A stretch of DNA of 64,000 bases from Rhodoferax sediminis (GCF_006970865.1 NZ_CP035503.1:2307001-2371000); one strand, 5' to 3'; shown: positions 21,422-32,294, numbered from the stretch's first letter. Translations and numbers: made by a program. Notes: a model not told the origin generated them from the sequence alone.

Positions 21422-22270
21422 ATGGACCCTGATCTGCCTCCCCACGCCGCCATCCCCGCCGCTTTGGACACCTGTCACGACGCTTTTTACAAGTTCGTGA
21501 CCATTGAGGACCCGGACGCCCTGGTCACCCATTTGCGGGGTATCACCCAGAATCTGCTGGGTAGCGTGCTGGTCGCCAGCGAGGGTATCAACGGCATGCT
21601 GGCAGGGTCCGAGCAAGCCCTGAACACGTTTCGGGCAACGCTCACACAAGACCCCCGCTTTCAGGGCAAATTCGCCGGCATACACTTCAAGCGCAGCCCG
21701 TGCATCACCAAACCCTTCAACAAGCTCAAGATCCACCGCAAAGCCGAAATCGTGCCGCTGGGCATTGAGGGAATCGATGCCACCTGCCGCACCGGCATCA
21801 ACGTCAGCCCGGCCGACTGGCAAAAACTCATCCACGAAGACGATGTGGTCGTGATCGACAACCGCAACAGTTTTGAACACCGGCTGGGCCGGTTCAAGAA
21901 TTCCATCAACCCGCAGGTGGCCAACTTCCGCGACTTTCCCAACTACGTGAAGGACCACATCGAGGACTGGAAGATGGAGGGCAAACGCGTGGCCATGTAC
22001 TGCACCGGCGGCATCCGCTGCGAGAAGACCAGCGCATGGATGATGGATCTGGGCCTGCCCGTGTACCAGCTCGAGGGCGGCATCCTCAACTACTTCATCG
22101 AGATGCCGGACGCGGACAAGGACTGGGAGGGTGAGTGCTTTGTGTTCGACAACCGCATTGCGCTGGACACCCACCTGACTGAAACCGGCACGACACTGGA
22201 AGACGTGTACGACGGCGCGCGCGACGGCGAGTGGCGCCTGCGGCGCGCGCGGCTGCTCGGGGCCGGGTGA
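21422..22270 (+). CDS. trhO: tRNA uridine(34) hydroxylase (rhodanese-like TrhO/YceA)
   Basis: 282-aa enzyme that hydroxylates U34 of some tRNAs in an oxygen-dependent reaction, a step towards 5-methoxy- or carboxymethoxy-uridine. The N-terminal acylphosphatase-like domain has [16 protein letters not shown]. The rhodanese domain has [17 protein letters not shown] and the active loop CTGGIRC with Cys194. It is divergent from ygiQ with about 94 bases between starts. Confidence 0.93.
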   Translation: MDPDLPPHAAIPAALDTCHDAFYKFVTIEDPDALVTHLRGITQNLLGSVLVASEGINGMLAGSEQALNTFRATLTQDPRFQGKFAGIHFKRSPCITKPFNKLKIHRKAEIVPLGIEGIDATCRTGINVSPADWQKLIHEDDVVVIDNRNSFEHRLGRFKNSINPQVANFRDFPNYVKDHIEDWKMEGKRVAMYCTGGIRCEKTSAWMMDLGLPVYQLEGGILNYFIEMPDADKDWEGECFVFDNRIALDTHLTETGTTLEDVYDGARDGEWRLRRARLLGAG

Positions 22271-22277
22271 CGCGCGA

Positions 22278-22730
22278 CTATTCGCGCAAAATCATCTGCC
22301 CGCGGATTTCACCGCCTGGATGGGCGGCCGAGTGGACATTCGCATACCACTTGCCGGCCAGCAAATCCGCCGCCTGCTCGGGCGTCAGTGTGGCGTGGCC
22401 TTCGAACGGACTCGTGACCGGGGGCTGGAACGGCAGCGTGACTTTCGCGTTCGCGCCAACAATGGCGGGTCCATGAAAGTGGGCCATGGTCGCTGGGCCG
22501 CTCAGGCCGGTATAAGACACCTTCCACTTCAGCAGCCGGGTATCGGTGTTGAGCTGTGCGTAGACTGTCCCGGTCGCATTCGTCATGACCGGCGGCACCT
22601 CGTTGGCGCCCGTCATGGTGGTGCTGAAGGCGGCGAGGTTGGCATTGGGCCGCAGCACGCTGCAACCGGCAACGGCAAACACGACGGCCGCGGCCGCGAA
22701 AACCGTGCGAATCGAAGGGCGGTGGTTCAT
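22278..22730 (-). CDS. CHRD domain lipoprotein
   Basis: 150-aa envelope protein. The N-terminal hydrophobic segment TVFAAAAVVFAVAGC ends in a lipobox (AVAGC, Cys near 22), so it should be a lipoprotein. The rest is a CHRD domain: MTGANEVPPVMTNATGT, WKVSYTGLSGPATMAHFHGPA and the end WYANVHSAAHPGGEIRGQM. CHRD domains are beta-rich and their function in bacteria is unclear. ATG 22730 places the signal correctly; an upstream ATG at 22766 is possible. Confidence 0.88.
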   Translation of the reverse strand: MNHRPSIRTVFAAAAVVFAVAGCSVLRPNANLAAFSTTMTGANEVPPVMTNATGTVYAQLNTDTRLLKWKVSYTGLSGPATMAHFHGPAIVGANAKVTLPFQPPVTSPFEGHATLTPEQAADLLAGKWYANVHSAAHPGGEIRGQMILRE

Positions 22731-22791
22731 GATCAATGGCTCCTGGTTAAACAAGGGGTGGCGCAATGGTAATAGCCTCCCGGTCTGTTTG

Positions 22792-23988
22792 CTACTTCGG
22801 TGCCAGCCGCCACAGCGACGTCACCTCGGCCGCGCGCGCAGCGTGCAGCGGATCGGTGTCATCCAACGCCTTCGGATGCACGGGGCGCGCATCCAGGCGC
22901 CCCAGCACCCTCAGGCCCGCCGCCTCGATCCACGCCGACAATTCATCGCGCGGGCGCAGGCCCAGATGTTCGGCCAGATCGGACAGGATCAGCCAGCCTT
23001 CGCCGCCCGGCTCCAGGTGCGCCGCCAGCCCTTCCAGGAAGCCGCGCAGCATGCGGCTCTCGGGGTCGTACACCGCATGTTCAATGGGCGAACTGGGCCG
23101 CGCCGGAACCCATGGCGGGTTGCAAACGATCAATGCTGCGCGCCCCGGCGCAAACAGGTCGGCCTGCACCACGTCCACCCGGGTAGCAAGTCCCAGTTGC
23201 GCCAGGTTCTCGCGGGCACAGGCCATTGCGCGCGGGTCCTGGTCGGTGGCGACGATGCGCGCCACGCCGCGACGTGCCAGCACCGCCGCGAGCACACCGG
23301 TGCCGGTGCCGATGTCGAAAGCAAGACTGTTCTCATCCATCAAAGCCGGCAATGGTGCGCTCGCCACCAGACCCACGTACTCGCCACGCACCGGCGAATA
23401 CACGCCGTAGTGTGGATAGATGCGCTGGGGCGCCGGGTCGGCCAGCGCCGCAATCTCGACGCCCTTCTTGCGCCACTCGTGCGCGCCGATCAGGCCCAGC
23501 AATTCCCGCAACGAAGTCACGTAGGGCTCGGGTGCCGGGCCATACGCCTCGGTGCAGGCGCGGCGCACATCCGGGGCGCGCCGCAAAGGCAGGTTGTGAC
23601 CCGCGTCGAAGGGCAGCAGCAGCATGCCCAGCGTGCGGGCGCGTTGCGAGCGCGCCAGCCGGTACAGGTTGAAGGCATGCGCGGGCGATACCGGCGCCGG
23701 CGGCGATGCGGTTTGTTGGCGATGCTTGCGCGGCTTGCGGTCAACCCGGCGCGCCAGCGCCTGTAACAACTGGCGTGCATTCTGAAAATCGCCGCGCCAC
23801 AGCATGGCCGTGCCTTCGCAGGCCAGCCGGTAGGCGGCATCGGCGCTCAAAGTATCGTCGGCCAGCACCACGCGCCGGGGCACGGGCGAACCGCTCTCGG
23901 AGCGCCAGCGCGCGCAGCAGACGTGGCCCGCCTCGGTCCAGCTGATGACAGGAGGTTCCACGGGATGCTGGGGCGGACTAGAATTCAA
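22792..23988 (-). CDS. Class I SAM-dependent methyltransferase (HemK/RsmC-like NPPW type)
   Basis: About 398 aa. The SAM-binding motif AFDIGTGTGVLAAVLARRG and the catalytic-type loop IVCNPPWVPA (an NPPW motif as in enzymes that methylate N6 of adenine or amide nitrogen) lie in the C-terminal half. The N-terminal half is a substrate-recognition domain rich in Arg. The start is uncertain: no ATG exists early. TTG 23988 has AAGG seven bases upstream and was chosen; GTG 24006 is an alternative. The target (RNA, DNA or protein) is not known. Confidence 0.8.
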   Translation of the reverse strand: MNSSPPQHPVEPPVISWTEAGHVCCARWRSESGSPVPRRVVLADDTLSADAAYRLACEGTAMLWRGDFQNARQLLQALARRVDRKPRKHRQQTASPPAPVSPAHAFNLYRLARSQRARTLGMLLLPFDAGHNLPLRRAPDVRRACTEAYGPAPEPYVTSLRELLGLIGAHEWRKKGVEIAALADPAPQRIYPHYGVYSPVRGEYVGLVASAPLPALMDENSLAFDIGTGTGVLAAVLARRGVARIVATDQDPRAMACARENLAQLGLATRVDVVQADLFAPGRAALIVCNPPWVPARPSSPIEHAVYDPESRMLRGFLEGLAAHLEPGGEGWLILSDLAEHLGLRPRDELSAWIEAAGLRVLGRLDARPVHPKALDDTDPLHAARAAEVTSLWRLAPK

Positions 23989-24130
23989 TAAAACACCTTC
24001 ACACACAGAGTGTAGGGCGAGTCCGGCCAGCGCAGGACCTGTCAGCGGGCCCGCACACAGAAACTGCGTTTTTCCTGTCCCGCGGGTGAACGCAGCCACA
24101 CGAAGATCACGGCTAACCAGGAGATCCCTC

Positions 24131-24280
24131 ATGCCAAGATCCAAACCCGATTCAGTCCCGACCCTGCCACCGGACCAGGAACCCGACGACTTGCCGGTGG
24201 AGCCCGACGAAGGCCTTGTACCGCCCGAAGGCATAGAGTCCGACGAAGACCACGAACGCGTCATCAACATGCCCGACTGA
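24131..24280 (+). CDS. Small acidic conserved-type protein
   Basis: 49-aa protein that is mostly Asp, Glu and Pro (PDQEPDDLPVEPDEGLVPPEG ...). ATG 24131 follows CAGGAG at good spacing. It has no membrane segment or recognisable domain and is probably intrinsically disordered. The good ribosome-binding site and coding strand between two minus-strand genes argue that it is real. Function is unknown. Confidence 0.65.
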   Translation: MPRSKPDSVPTLPPDQEPDDLPVEPDEGLVPPEGIESDEDHERVINMPD

Positions 24281-24306
24281 GTCCACGCACCTTCGATGCA
24301 ACAGGC

Positions 24307-25059
24307 TCAGCCGTCCAGCTCCGGATAACGCCGGAAGATACCGTCCTCGTTGAAGGCAATGCGCCGTTCGCTGCCCAGGTAGACGGCAATGCGCGGCCGC
24401 TGCGCCACACCATCGTGCAGCGCGGCCACCCGCGGGGCGTTTTTGAGGGCACGCTTCATCGCCTTGGGGAACGCGTACCGCAAACCTTGCACCAGTTGAA
24501 ACAGCGACAGATCGGCATAGCTCAGGCGCCCGCCCACCAGGTACGGCCCGCCACGCGCACCGCCCACGGGGTTGCTTTCCAGTACTGCTTCGAACCAGTC
24601 CAGGAATTTGGGCAACCGCGTCTTGCGAAAGTCTTGCGCGCGCTGCAGCGCCTGAGGTTTCTGGTCTTCGTAATACAGCGAACTGGCGATCGGGTGATGG
24701 GTGTCATGCACCTCCGTCACCATATCGGCCATGGTGAGCTGGAGCTGGTGCGTCCACAGGCGAGCGGCCTCGCTCTTGCCGACCAGGCCCAGGCGCGGCC
24801 CGAGGTAGAGCAGGATCGCGGCAGTCTGCCCGACGACAAGCCTGCCGTGCTTGAGAAACGGCGGCGCGAATGGTGGGCGCACGAGGCCGGCGTCTTGCCC
24901 GCCGTCAGGCAGAAAGCGCAGCAGCGCCGGCATGCCCCGCCCTTCAGCCGCGCTGCCGCGCGCCACATCCACGTAGTCCGCCCCTGCGGCTTCGAGCGCC
25001 AGCCGCACGAATTCGCCGCGGCCCTGGATCGTGGGCCAGTAATACAACTCATAAGACAT
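24307..25059 (-). CDS. Glutathione S-transferase family protein
   Basis: 250-aa protein with an N-terminal thioredoxin-like domain (YELYYWPTIQGRGEFVRLALEAAG; the Tyr at residue 5-6 is the likely catalytic Tyr of Sigma/Alpha-type enzymes) and GQTAAILLYLGPRLGL at the end of that domain. The alpha-helical C-terminal domain contains GGRLSYADLSLFQLVQGL. ATG 25059 was chosen because it opens the conserved domain and has AAAGG upstream. It probably conjugates glutathione to electrophiles; the substrate is unknown. Confidence 0.88.
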   Translation of the reverse strand: MSYELYYWPTIQGRGEFVRLALEAAGADYVDVARGSAAEGRGMPALLRFLPDGGQDAGLVRPPFAPPFLKHGRLVVGQTAAILLYLGPRLGLVGKSEAARLWTHQLQLTMADMVTEVHDTHHPIASSLYYEDQKPQALQRAQDFRKTRLPKFLDWFEAVLESNPVGGARGGPYLVGGRLSYADLSLFQLVQGLRYAFPKAMKRALKNAPRVAALHDGVAQRPRIAVYLGSERRIAFNEDGIFRRYPELDG

Positions 25060-25156
25060 GGCCAAGCCTTTCTGAGCTTCAGATAATGCCCCACTTTCGG
25101 GCGTTCCATCAACAACCGTGACGCGTATGATGGTTGAAATCCTGGAGGATGAATCC

Positions 25157-25183
25157 ATGAGCTCTCACCCCCGCAGCTGTTGA
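25157..25183 (+). CDS. Candidate 8-codon leader peptide upstream of an MFS gene
   Basis: ATG-AGC-TCT-CAC-CCC-CGC-AGC-TGT-TGA (MSSHPRSC). A strong GGAGG ribosome-binding site lies at correct spacing (seven bases), 81 bases upstream of the transporter start. Length and position fit a regulatory leader peptide, but it could be chance or the start of a lost gene. Confidence 0.35.
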   Translation: MSSHPRSC

Positions 25184-25263
25184 CGCCCGCAGGGTCGACA
25201 GTGCCTTCTGGGTAACGCAGCCGTCGACATAAGCCCGTTCGCGTAGACGCAATGGAGAACGGC

Positions 25264-26730
25264 ATGAATATCAGCGCTCAACCCAAGGTGCCATACAAAG
25301 GCAACGATCGGCTGCTTTTCGGCATCATCATGGGTGTCATCGCGTTCTGGCTGTTTGCCCAGACGACGCTCAACATTGCGCCCGACATGAGTCGCGACCT
25401 CGGCATGGATGTGAGCATGATGAACGTCGCGGTGGCCATCACCTCGCTGTTCTCGGGGATCTTCATCGTGGTGATGGGCGGCCTGGCCGACCGTGTTGGC
25501 CGGCTGAAGATCACTCGCATTGGCTTTTACCTGAACATCGCCGGCTCGTTGCTGGTGGCCATCACGCCGCAGGGTCAGCTGGCAACACCGGTCCTGCTCG
25601 TGGGCCGCGCGCTGCAAGGCCTGTCGGCCGCCTGCATCATGCCGGCCAGTCTGGCGCTGGTGAAAGCTTTTTGGGACGGTGCCGAACGCCAGCGTGCCAT
25701 CAGCATGTGGTCGATCGGTTCCTGGGGCGGTTCGGGCGTGTGCTCGCTGGTCGGTGGCCTGATGTCGCAGAACTTTGGCTGGCGCTCGATCTTCTGGGTA
25801 GCCATCGCCGTGAGCGCGCTCGGACTGTGGATGATGCGCGGCGCGCCCGAGAGCAAGGCCGAAACCAGGGGCGAGTACAAGTTCGACTTGTCTGGCGTGC
25901 TTGCTTTCATGGTCACTATGGTGGCACTGCAGGTACTGGTGACGCAGGGCAACAAGCTGGGTTGGACCAGCCCGATTAGCCTGGGTCTCCTGGCGGCAAC
26001 GGCGGCTTTCGGCTGGCTGTTTTTCCGCATCGAGGACAAGGCCTCCAACGCGTTCTTCGACTTCGGCCTGTTCAAAAACGCGACCTACACCGGCGCGACG
26101 ATCTCCAATTTCCTGGTTAACGGTACTGCGGGCACGCTGATCGTGTCGCTGCAACTGGTGCAGCTCGGTGGCAATATGAACGCCCAACAGGCAGGCTTTC
26201 TGACGCTGGGCTATGCGATTGCCATCATCGCCTTCATCCGCGTGGGCGAAAAACTGCTGCAACGCTTCGGCCCGCGCAAGCCGATGATCTGGGGCTGCCT
26301 GATTACGGGCCTGGCGATCCTGATGGTGTCGCCCGCCAACCTCCTGCTGTCACACTACAAGATCCTCGCGAGCGCCGGCTACACGCTGTTCGGTGTCGGT
26401 CTGGCGTTCTATGCCACCCCCTCGACCGATGCGGCGCTATCGAACCTGCCAGCTGCCCAGGCGGGTTCGGGTTCGGGCATCTACAAGATGGCTTCGTCGC
26501 TCGGCGCCGCCTTTGGCGTGGCGATTTCAGCCGCCATTTTCACCGCGCTGAGTGGTAACAGTTCGAGCGTGAACTGGCTGGACGGCGTGATCACCTTCAG
26601 TGGCCGCCAGGACAACCTGGCCGTGCGGGAGGCCGCCATCGTTGCGCTGGGCTTCAACGTGTTGATGATCGTGATGGCCATCATCTCAATCATGCTCACG
26701 GTGCCCAAGGGGACGAAGGCGCAGGCCTGA
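25264..26730 (+). CDS. MFS transporter, DHA2-like (14 membrane segments)
   Basis: 488-aa inner-membrane antiporter. It opens with a cytoplasmic tail, then FGIIMGVIAFWLFAQTTLNIAPDMSRDL. GGLADRVGRLKITRIG is MFS motif A, and GSWGGSGVCSLVGGLMSQNFGWRSIFWV is motif C, the antiporter signature. ATG 25264 is preferred to ATG 25252 because GGAG lies six bases before it. It is probably co-expressed with the M20 hydrolase 95 bases downstream, so it may move that enzyme's substrate or product. The 204-base leader contains an inverted repeat (CAACC-N14-GGTTG) and the mini-ORF. Confidence 0.88.
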   Translation: MNISAQPKVPYKGNDRLLFGIIMGVIAFWLFAQTTLNIAPDMSRDLGMDVSMMNVAVAITSLFSGIFIVVMGGLADRVGRLKITRIGFYLNIAGSLLVAITPQGQLATPVLLVGRALQGLSAACIMPASLALVKAFWDGAERQRAISMWSIGSWGGSGVCSLVGGLMSQNFGWRSIFWVAIAVSALGLWMMRGAPESKAETRGEYKFDLSGVLAFMVTMVALQVLVTQGNKLGWTSPISLGLLAATAAFGWLFFRIEDKASNAFFDFGLFKNATYTGATISNFLVNGTAGTLIVSLQLVQLGGNMNAQQAGFLTLGYAIAIIAFIRVGEKLLQRFGPRKPMIWGCLITGLAILMVSPANLLLSHYKILASAGYTLFGVGLAFYATPSTDAALSNLPAAQAGSGSGIYKMASSLGAAFGVAISAAIFTALSGNSSSVNWLDGVITFSGRQDNLAVREAAIVALGFNVLMIVMAIISIMLTVPKGTKAQA

Positions 26731-26825
26731 ATTCTCTATCCTCATGTCAAGCGCCGACCATTTGTTCTCAAGCACGCTTTCTGTCAGACTTCTTTCAACT
26801 TCACTTCGCCACTTCTGGAGCCATC

Positions 26826-28094
26826 ATGAATGCCCTCACCCAAGCGCTCGCCTCCGCCGAACCCGGCTTGATGACCAATCTCGAAGCTCTTTACAAGGAC
26901 ATCCATCAGCATCCCGAGTTGTCGATGCAGGAAGTTCGCACCGCGAAGATCGTCGCCGACGAGATGGAGGGTCTGGGCTACGAGGTGACGCGCAACATCG
27001 GCGTGACCGGCGTGGTGAGTGTGATGAAAAATGGCACCGGCCCGACCGTGATGCTGCGCGCCGACATGGATGCGCTGCCGATGGCCGAAAACACCGGGCT
27101 GCCCTATGCCAGCACCGTGACGGCGCGCGACGCGGACGGCGTCGAGGTTGGCGTTGCGCACTCGTGCGGCCACGACATGCACGTGACCTGGATGATCGGT
27201 GCCGCGCGCATCCTGTCCACGAATCGCGCCGCCTGGCGCGGCACGCTGATGATCGTGTTCCAGCCGGGCGAGGAAACGGCCGAAGGCGCCAGCGCCATGG
27301 TGCGCGACTGGGGCGAGAGCCGCTTCCCAAAGCCCGACATCATCCTGGGCCAGCACGTGATGGTCGGTGTGGCCGGCACCGTGAACTACCGTCCCGGCGT
27401 CACGCTGTCGGCCGGAGACAGCCTGAAGATCAAACTGTTCGGGCGCGGCTCACACGGCTCCCAGCCACAGACCTCGATCGATCCGGTGATCGTGGCTGCC
27501 GCGACTACGCTGCGCCTGCAGACCATCGTCTCGCGGGAGATCGCACCGACTGAGCCGGCGGTGCTCACGATAGGCTCGCTGCAGGCCGGCACCAAGGAAA
27601 ACATTATCCCCGACGACGCCACCATCAAGCTGAACATGCGCACCTTCAGCGAGGACACGCGCGAGTACATGCTCAAGTCGATCCGCCGCATCTGCTGCGC
27701 CGAATGCGACGCCTCCGGTGCGGAGCGCCCGCCCGAGTTCACCACCATCAACAGCTACCCGCTGACCGAAAACGACCTGGTCACTACGCAAAGGGTGGCA
27801 CAGGCGTTCGGCCACCAGTTTGGCAAGAACGCCTCGCTGGCGCCCAGTCCGGCGTCGGCCAGCGAAGACTTCAGCATTTTCGGCCGCACCTGGGGCGTGC
27901 CCTATGTGTTCTGGTTCGTCGGCGGTACCGACGCGGCGGTCTACGCCAAAGCCAAACAGGACAAGGCCGTCAACAAGATCCCCAGCAACCACTCGCCGAA
28001 GTTTGCGCCGCAGATCCACCCGACGCTCGAGACCGGCTTGCAGGCCATGCTGACCGCCGCCAGCGCGTGGCTGTGCGCTGGCACCGCGGCCTGA
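26826..28094 (+). CDS. M20 family amidohydrolase (IAA-amino acid/hippurate hydrolase type)
   Basis: 422-aa zinc-dependent amidase. The metal-binding motifs are LRADMDALPM, HSCGHDMHVTW and FQPGEETAEGASAM. The dimerisation domain GRGSHGSQPQTSIDPVIVA follows, and SASEDFSIFG carries the last ligand. Such enzymes release an acid from an N-acyl amino acid. Its position after the MFS gene suggests uptake or efflux linked to an amide conjugate; the substrate cannot be fixed from sequence. CTGGAG lies six bases before the ATG. Confidence 0.9.
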   Translation: MNALTQALASAEPGLMTNLEALYKDIHQHPELSMQEVRTAKIVADEMEGLGYEVTRNIGVTGVVSVMKNGTGPTVMLRADMDALPMAENTGLPYASTVTARDADGVEVGVAHSCGHDMHVTWMIGAARILSTNRAAWRGTLMIVFQPGEETAEGASAMVRDWGESRFPKPDIILGQHVMVGVAGTVNYRPGVTLSAGDSLKIKLFGRGSHGSQPQTSIDPVIVAAATTLRLQTIVSREIAPTEPAVLTIGSLQAGTKENIIPDDATIKLNMRTFSEDTREYMLKSIRRICCAECDASGAERPPEFTTINSYPLTENDLVTTQRVAQAFGHQFGKNASLAPSPASASEDFSIFGRTWGVPYVFWFVGGTDAAVYAKAKQDKAVNKIPSNHSPKFAPQIHPTLETGLQAMLTAASAWLCAGTAA

Positions 28095-28205
28095 GGAGAC
28101 CTCTCGTGGTGATGTGGTAGCCGACCGCCTCCATCTGCATTGCCATCCGACGCCCGTCACTATGCTACGCGGCGGGAGCCCGCGTTTTTCTCTCGAACCG
28201 AACCC

Positions 28206-28880
28206 ATGAACATCCACGAATTGGCCCTTGCCGGCCTGAACGACCACCGCCTGTTCACCATTCTCGATCTCGCAGGCACATTTGCTTTTGCCATCAGCGG
28301 CGCCGTTGCTGCCAAGCAGCGCAACCTGGACCTGTTCGGCATCGTCGTCATTGCCTACAGCGTGGCGTGCGGCGGCGGCATCGTGCGCGACCTGTGCATT
28401 GGTGCCATTCCACCGGCAGGATTAGCCAACTGGCGCTATCTGATGGTGGCCCTCGTGGCCGTATTGGTGACGCTTGGCGCCTACTCGCAGGTGCAGCGCC
28501 TGAACCAGCCCGTGCTGCTGTTCGACGCTGTGGGGCTGGGCCTGTTTGCCGTGTCCGGCGCGCAAAAGGCGCTGCTGTATGGCCACAACGCCGAGGTTGC
28601 CATCCTCCTCGGAACGACCACTGCGGTCGGCGGCGGCGTGATACGCGACGTGCTGCTGACCCGGGTTCCCGTCATCCTGCAGCGGGAGATCTATGCGTCC
28701 GCGGCATTGGCGGGCGCCGTGATCGAGGTGGGCGCCCGGACCCTGGGCTGGGCCACCGACTGGAGTCCCTGGCTCGCCATGGCGGTGTGCATCGGCCTGC
28801 GCTACCTCTCGCTTCAGTATCACTGGCACCTGCCCACCTACGCGGACAGCAGAATCGAAAAAGAGCCACCCGTCCAATGA
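28206..28880 (+). CDS. TRIC channel family membrane protein (UPF0126/YicG-like)
   Basis: 224-aa inner-membrane protein with seven hydrophobic segments formed from two repeats. Each repeat carries a GGG-(I/V)-(V/I)RD motif: GGGIVRDLCIGAIPP and GGGVIRDVLLTRVP. Bacterial TRIC homologues form cation channels; glycine transport has been assigned to some members. ATG 28206 begins the conserved region; the upstream in-frame start at 28140 has none. Confidence 0.88.
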   Translation: MNIHELALAGLNDHRLFTILDLAGTFAFAISGAVAAKQRNLDLFGIVVIAYSVACGGGIVRDLCIGAIPPAGLANWRYLMVALVAVLVTLGAYSQVQRLNQPVLLFDAVGLGLFAVSGAQKALLYGHNAEVAILLGTTTAVGGGVIRDVLLTRVPVILQREIYASAALAGAVIEVGARTLGWATDWSPWLAMAVCIGLRYLSLQYHWHLPTYADSRIEKEPPVQ

Positions 28881-28943
28881 CCCCGCGGTCCGGCCCCGGA
28901 TAAGCCGAGCCCTTGCCCGCCTGGTGGCGTCGCGCAACGACCG

Positions 28944-30107
28944 CTACTTTTCCCCCAGCCCCATGGCCCGCGTAATCACCTCTTTCATGATCTCGTTGGT
29001 GCCGCCATAAATGCGCTGCACGCGCGCATCGGCGTAGGCCCGCGTGATCGGGTACTCCCACATGTAGCCATAGCCGCCGAACAGCTGCACGCACTCGTCC
29101 ATCACCTTGCACTGCAGGTCCGAGCACCAGTACTTGGCCATGCTGGCGGTGGCGGTGTCGAGTTTGCCCTGGCACACGAGTTCCGTGCATTTGTCAACGA
29201 ACACCTGCGCGATCTGCACCTCGGTCTGCAGCTCGGCCAGGCGGTAGCGCGTGTTCTGGAACGCGGCCACGGGTTGGCCGAACACCTTGCGCTCCTTCAC
29301 GTAAGCCACGGTACCGTCGATCGCCGCCTGCGCCGCGGCCACGGCGGTGATGGCAATTTGCATGCGCTCCCAGGGCAACTGCTCCATCAGGGAGATGAAG
29401 CCCCTGTTTTCAAACGCGGCGCCGCCCAGCAGGTTGTCGGCCGGCACGCGCACGTTGTCGAAGAACAGCTCGCTCGTGTCCTGCGCCTTCAGGCCCAGCT
29501 TTTTGAGGCGCTTGCCTGTCTCGAAGCCCGGCATGCCGCGCTCGACCAGCAGCAGGCTGGTGCCTTTGGCCCCGGCCGCGGGGTTGGTCTTGGCCACCAC
29601 GATCACCAGATCCGCATGCCAGCCGTTGGTGATGAAGGTCTTGCTGCCGCTCAGCAGGTAGCTGCCGTCGGGCTGCTTGAGCGCCGTGGACTTGATGCCC
29701 TGCAGGTCGCTGCCCGCGGCGGGCTCGCTCATGGCAATGGCGCCCACCATCTCGCCGCTGGCCAGCCGCGGCAGGTACTTTTTCTTTTGCGCTTCGGTGC
29801 CGTAGTGCAGGAGGTAGGGCGCGACGATTTCGCTGTGCAAGCCGAAGCCAATGCCGCTGAAGCCGCCGCGCCAGAGCTCCTCCATCTGCACCACGGAGTA
29901 CAGCTTGTCGGCACCCGAGCCGCCATATTCTTCGGGCATGGTCATGCACAGGAAGCCGTTGGCGCCGGCCTTGCGCCAGACCTCGCGGTCGACATAGCCC
30001 TGCTCCTCCCAGGCTTCGTGGTGGGGCGCGATTTCCTTATCGCAGAAGCGGCGGAAGCTGTCGCGAAAAGCCTCGTGGTCGGGGCTGAAAAGGGTGCGTT
30101 CAATCAT
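28944..30107 (-). CDS. Acyl-CoA dehydrogenase
   Basis: 387-aa flavoenzyme that introduces the 2,3 double bond in acyl-CoA. AIAMSEPAAGSDLQGIKSTA is the FAD/substrate signature and FITNGWHADLVIVVAKTN follows. The C-terminal QLFGGYGYMWEYPITRAYADARVQRIYGGTNEIMKEVI contains the region where the catalytic Glu usually sits (GTNEI). AGAAGG precedes ATG 30107. It is divergent from the thiolase and fadB genes and probably supplies their substrate. Confidence 0.92.
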   Translation of the reverse strand: MIERTLFSPDHEAFRDSFRRFCDKEIAPHHEAWEEQGYVDREVWRKAGANGFLCMTMPEEYGGSGADKLYSVVQMEELWRGGFSGIGFGLHSEIVAPYLLHYGTEAQKKKYLPRLASGEMVGAIAMSEPAAGSDLQGIKSTALKQPDGSYLLSGSKTFITNGWHADLVIVVAKTNPAAGAKGTSLLLVERGMPGFETGKRLKKLGLKAQDTSELFFDNVRVPADNLLGGAAFENRGFISLMEQLPWERMQIAITAVAAAQAAIDGTVAYVKERKVFGQPVAAFQNTRYRLAELQTEVQIAQVFVDKCTELVCQGKLDTATASMAKYWCSDLQCKVMDECVQLFGGYGYMWEYPITRAYADARVQRIYGGTNEIMKEVITRAMGLGEK

Positions 30108-30128
30108 GTTGCCTTCTCTCTGTTTCTG

Positions 30129-30896
30129 TTATGCGTAACCCGTAGCCAGCCAGTGCGCCCACCCCGCCGCGCCTTCGCGTGCCGCCTTGGCGCTGGCGCT
30201 GTTCCAGTCGTAAGGCACGGCCACCTGCGCCACCGCCCAGCCGGCTGGCAGGCGCTCGCACAGCGCATAGTGTGCGTGGGGCGCGCCGGTTTCGTGTATG
30301 TGGAAGGCCACGTGGTCATCGTCAAACGCCGGCAGGCCGACGCTGCCGGGATTCACGCACGGCGTGCCGCCCGTCCTGCCCCCGGCAACGCCCGCCACCA
30401 TCATGATGCGCGGCAGATGGCTGTGGCCGCACAGCACCAGACTGGCCTGCGCCGCCGCACTGCCTGCAAGCTGCGCGGCCACCACGGCGGGACGCGCCAT
30501 GCGCGAGCCGGCTCCGGGCGCCACCGTCTCCAGCAGGTATTCCATGTCGGTCGCGGGCTGGCCGTGGCATACGTAGACATCTGGCGCAAGCTGCAGCGTG
30601 GCCGGCAGCGAGGCCAGCCACTGCTGCTGCGCGCGCGTGCTGTGCTCAAACGCATACTGGTCCACGGGGCTTCCTGGCTGGTGGGCGCAGCCCAGCAACT
30701 GCCGCTCGTGGTTGCCCGCGATGGTGGGCAGCGCCAGTGCCATCAGGCGGTCGGCCGTCTCCGCGGGCCACAGCGGGCCGGACAGGATGTCGCCGCAGTT
30801 CACGATCACGTCCGCGCCGCGCCGCGCGATGTCGGCCAGCACGGCGTCGAGCGCCGGCAGGTTGCCGTGAATATCGGAAATGACGGCGATGCGCAC
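30129..30896 (-). CDS. Metallophosphoesterase (calcineurin-like, YfcE/MJ0936 type)
   Basis: 255-aa phosphodiesterase-like protein. The metal-binding set is complete: ISDIHGN, NCGDIL, GNHE, CHGQP and CGHSH, with CVNPGSVG typical of the YfcE/DUF2851-type subgroup. GTG 30896 starts the conserved fold; TTG 30914 is an alternative and neither has a good ribosome-binding site. The 3' end is 21 bases before the acyl-CoA dehydrogenase start, so they may share a transcript. The substrate is unknown. Confidence 0.87.
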   Translation of the reverse strand: MRIAVISDIHGNLPALDAVLADIARRGADVIVNCGDILSGPLWPAETADRLMALALPTIAGNHERQLLGCAHQPGSPVDQYAFEHSTRAQQQWLASLPATLQLAPDVYVCHGQPATDMEYLLETVAPGAGSRMARPAVVAAQLAGSAAAQASLVLCGHSHLPRIMMVAGVAGGRTGGTPCVNPGSVGLPAFDDDHVAFHIHETGAPHAHYALCERLPAGWAVAQVAVPYDWNSASAKAAREGAAGWAHWLATGYA

Positions 30897-31019
30897 GATT
30901 TGATATTTTTGCAAAGCAATTGCTTGGTGAAATGAATATACTGCTTTCCAGCGACTCTGCCCGCCGGCCTGTCATTGCGGTGGCGGCCAGGACGACAACA
31001 CCCCTTTCAGGAGCACATG

Positions 31020-32225
<1,206 letters not shown>

Positions 32226-32232
32226 GCCATTT

Positions 32233-32283
32233 CGGCCTGAAGCCCCTATGTGGTACTGACAGGACGCTATCAATTTCATAGTA
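32233..32283 (-). repeat. Interspersed repeat between fadA and fadB
   Basis: Minus-strand copy: hairpin CTAT-GAAATTG-ATAG, then the core CATAGGGGCTTCAGGCC. It ends 12 bases before the fadB ATG. Confidence 0.7.
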
Positions 32284-32294
32284 AACGGACACCC

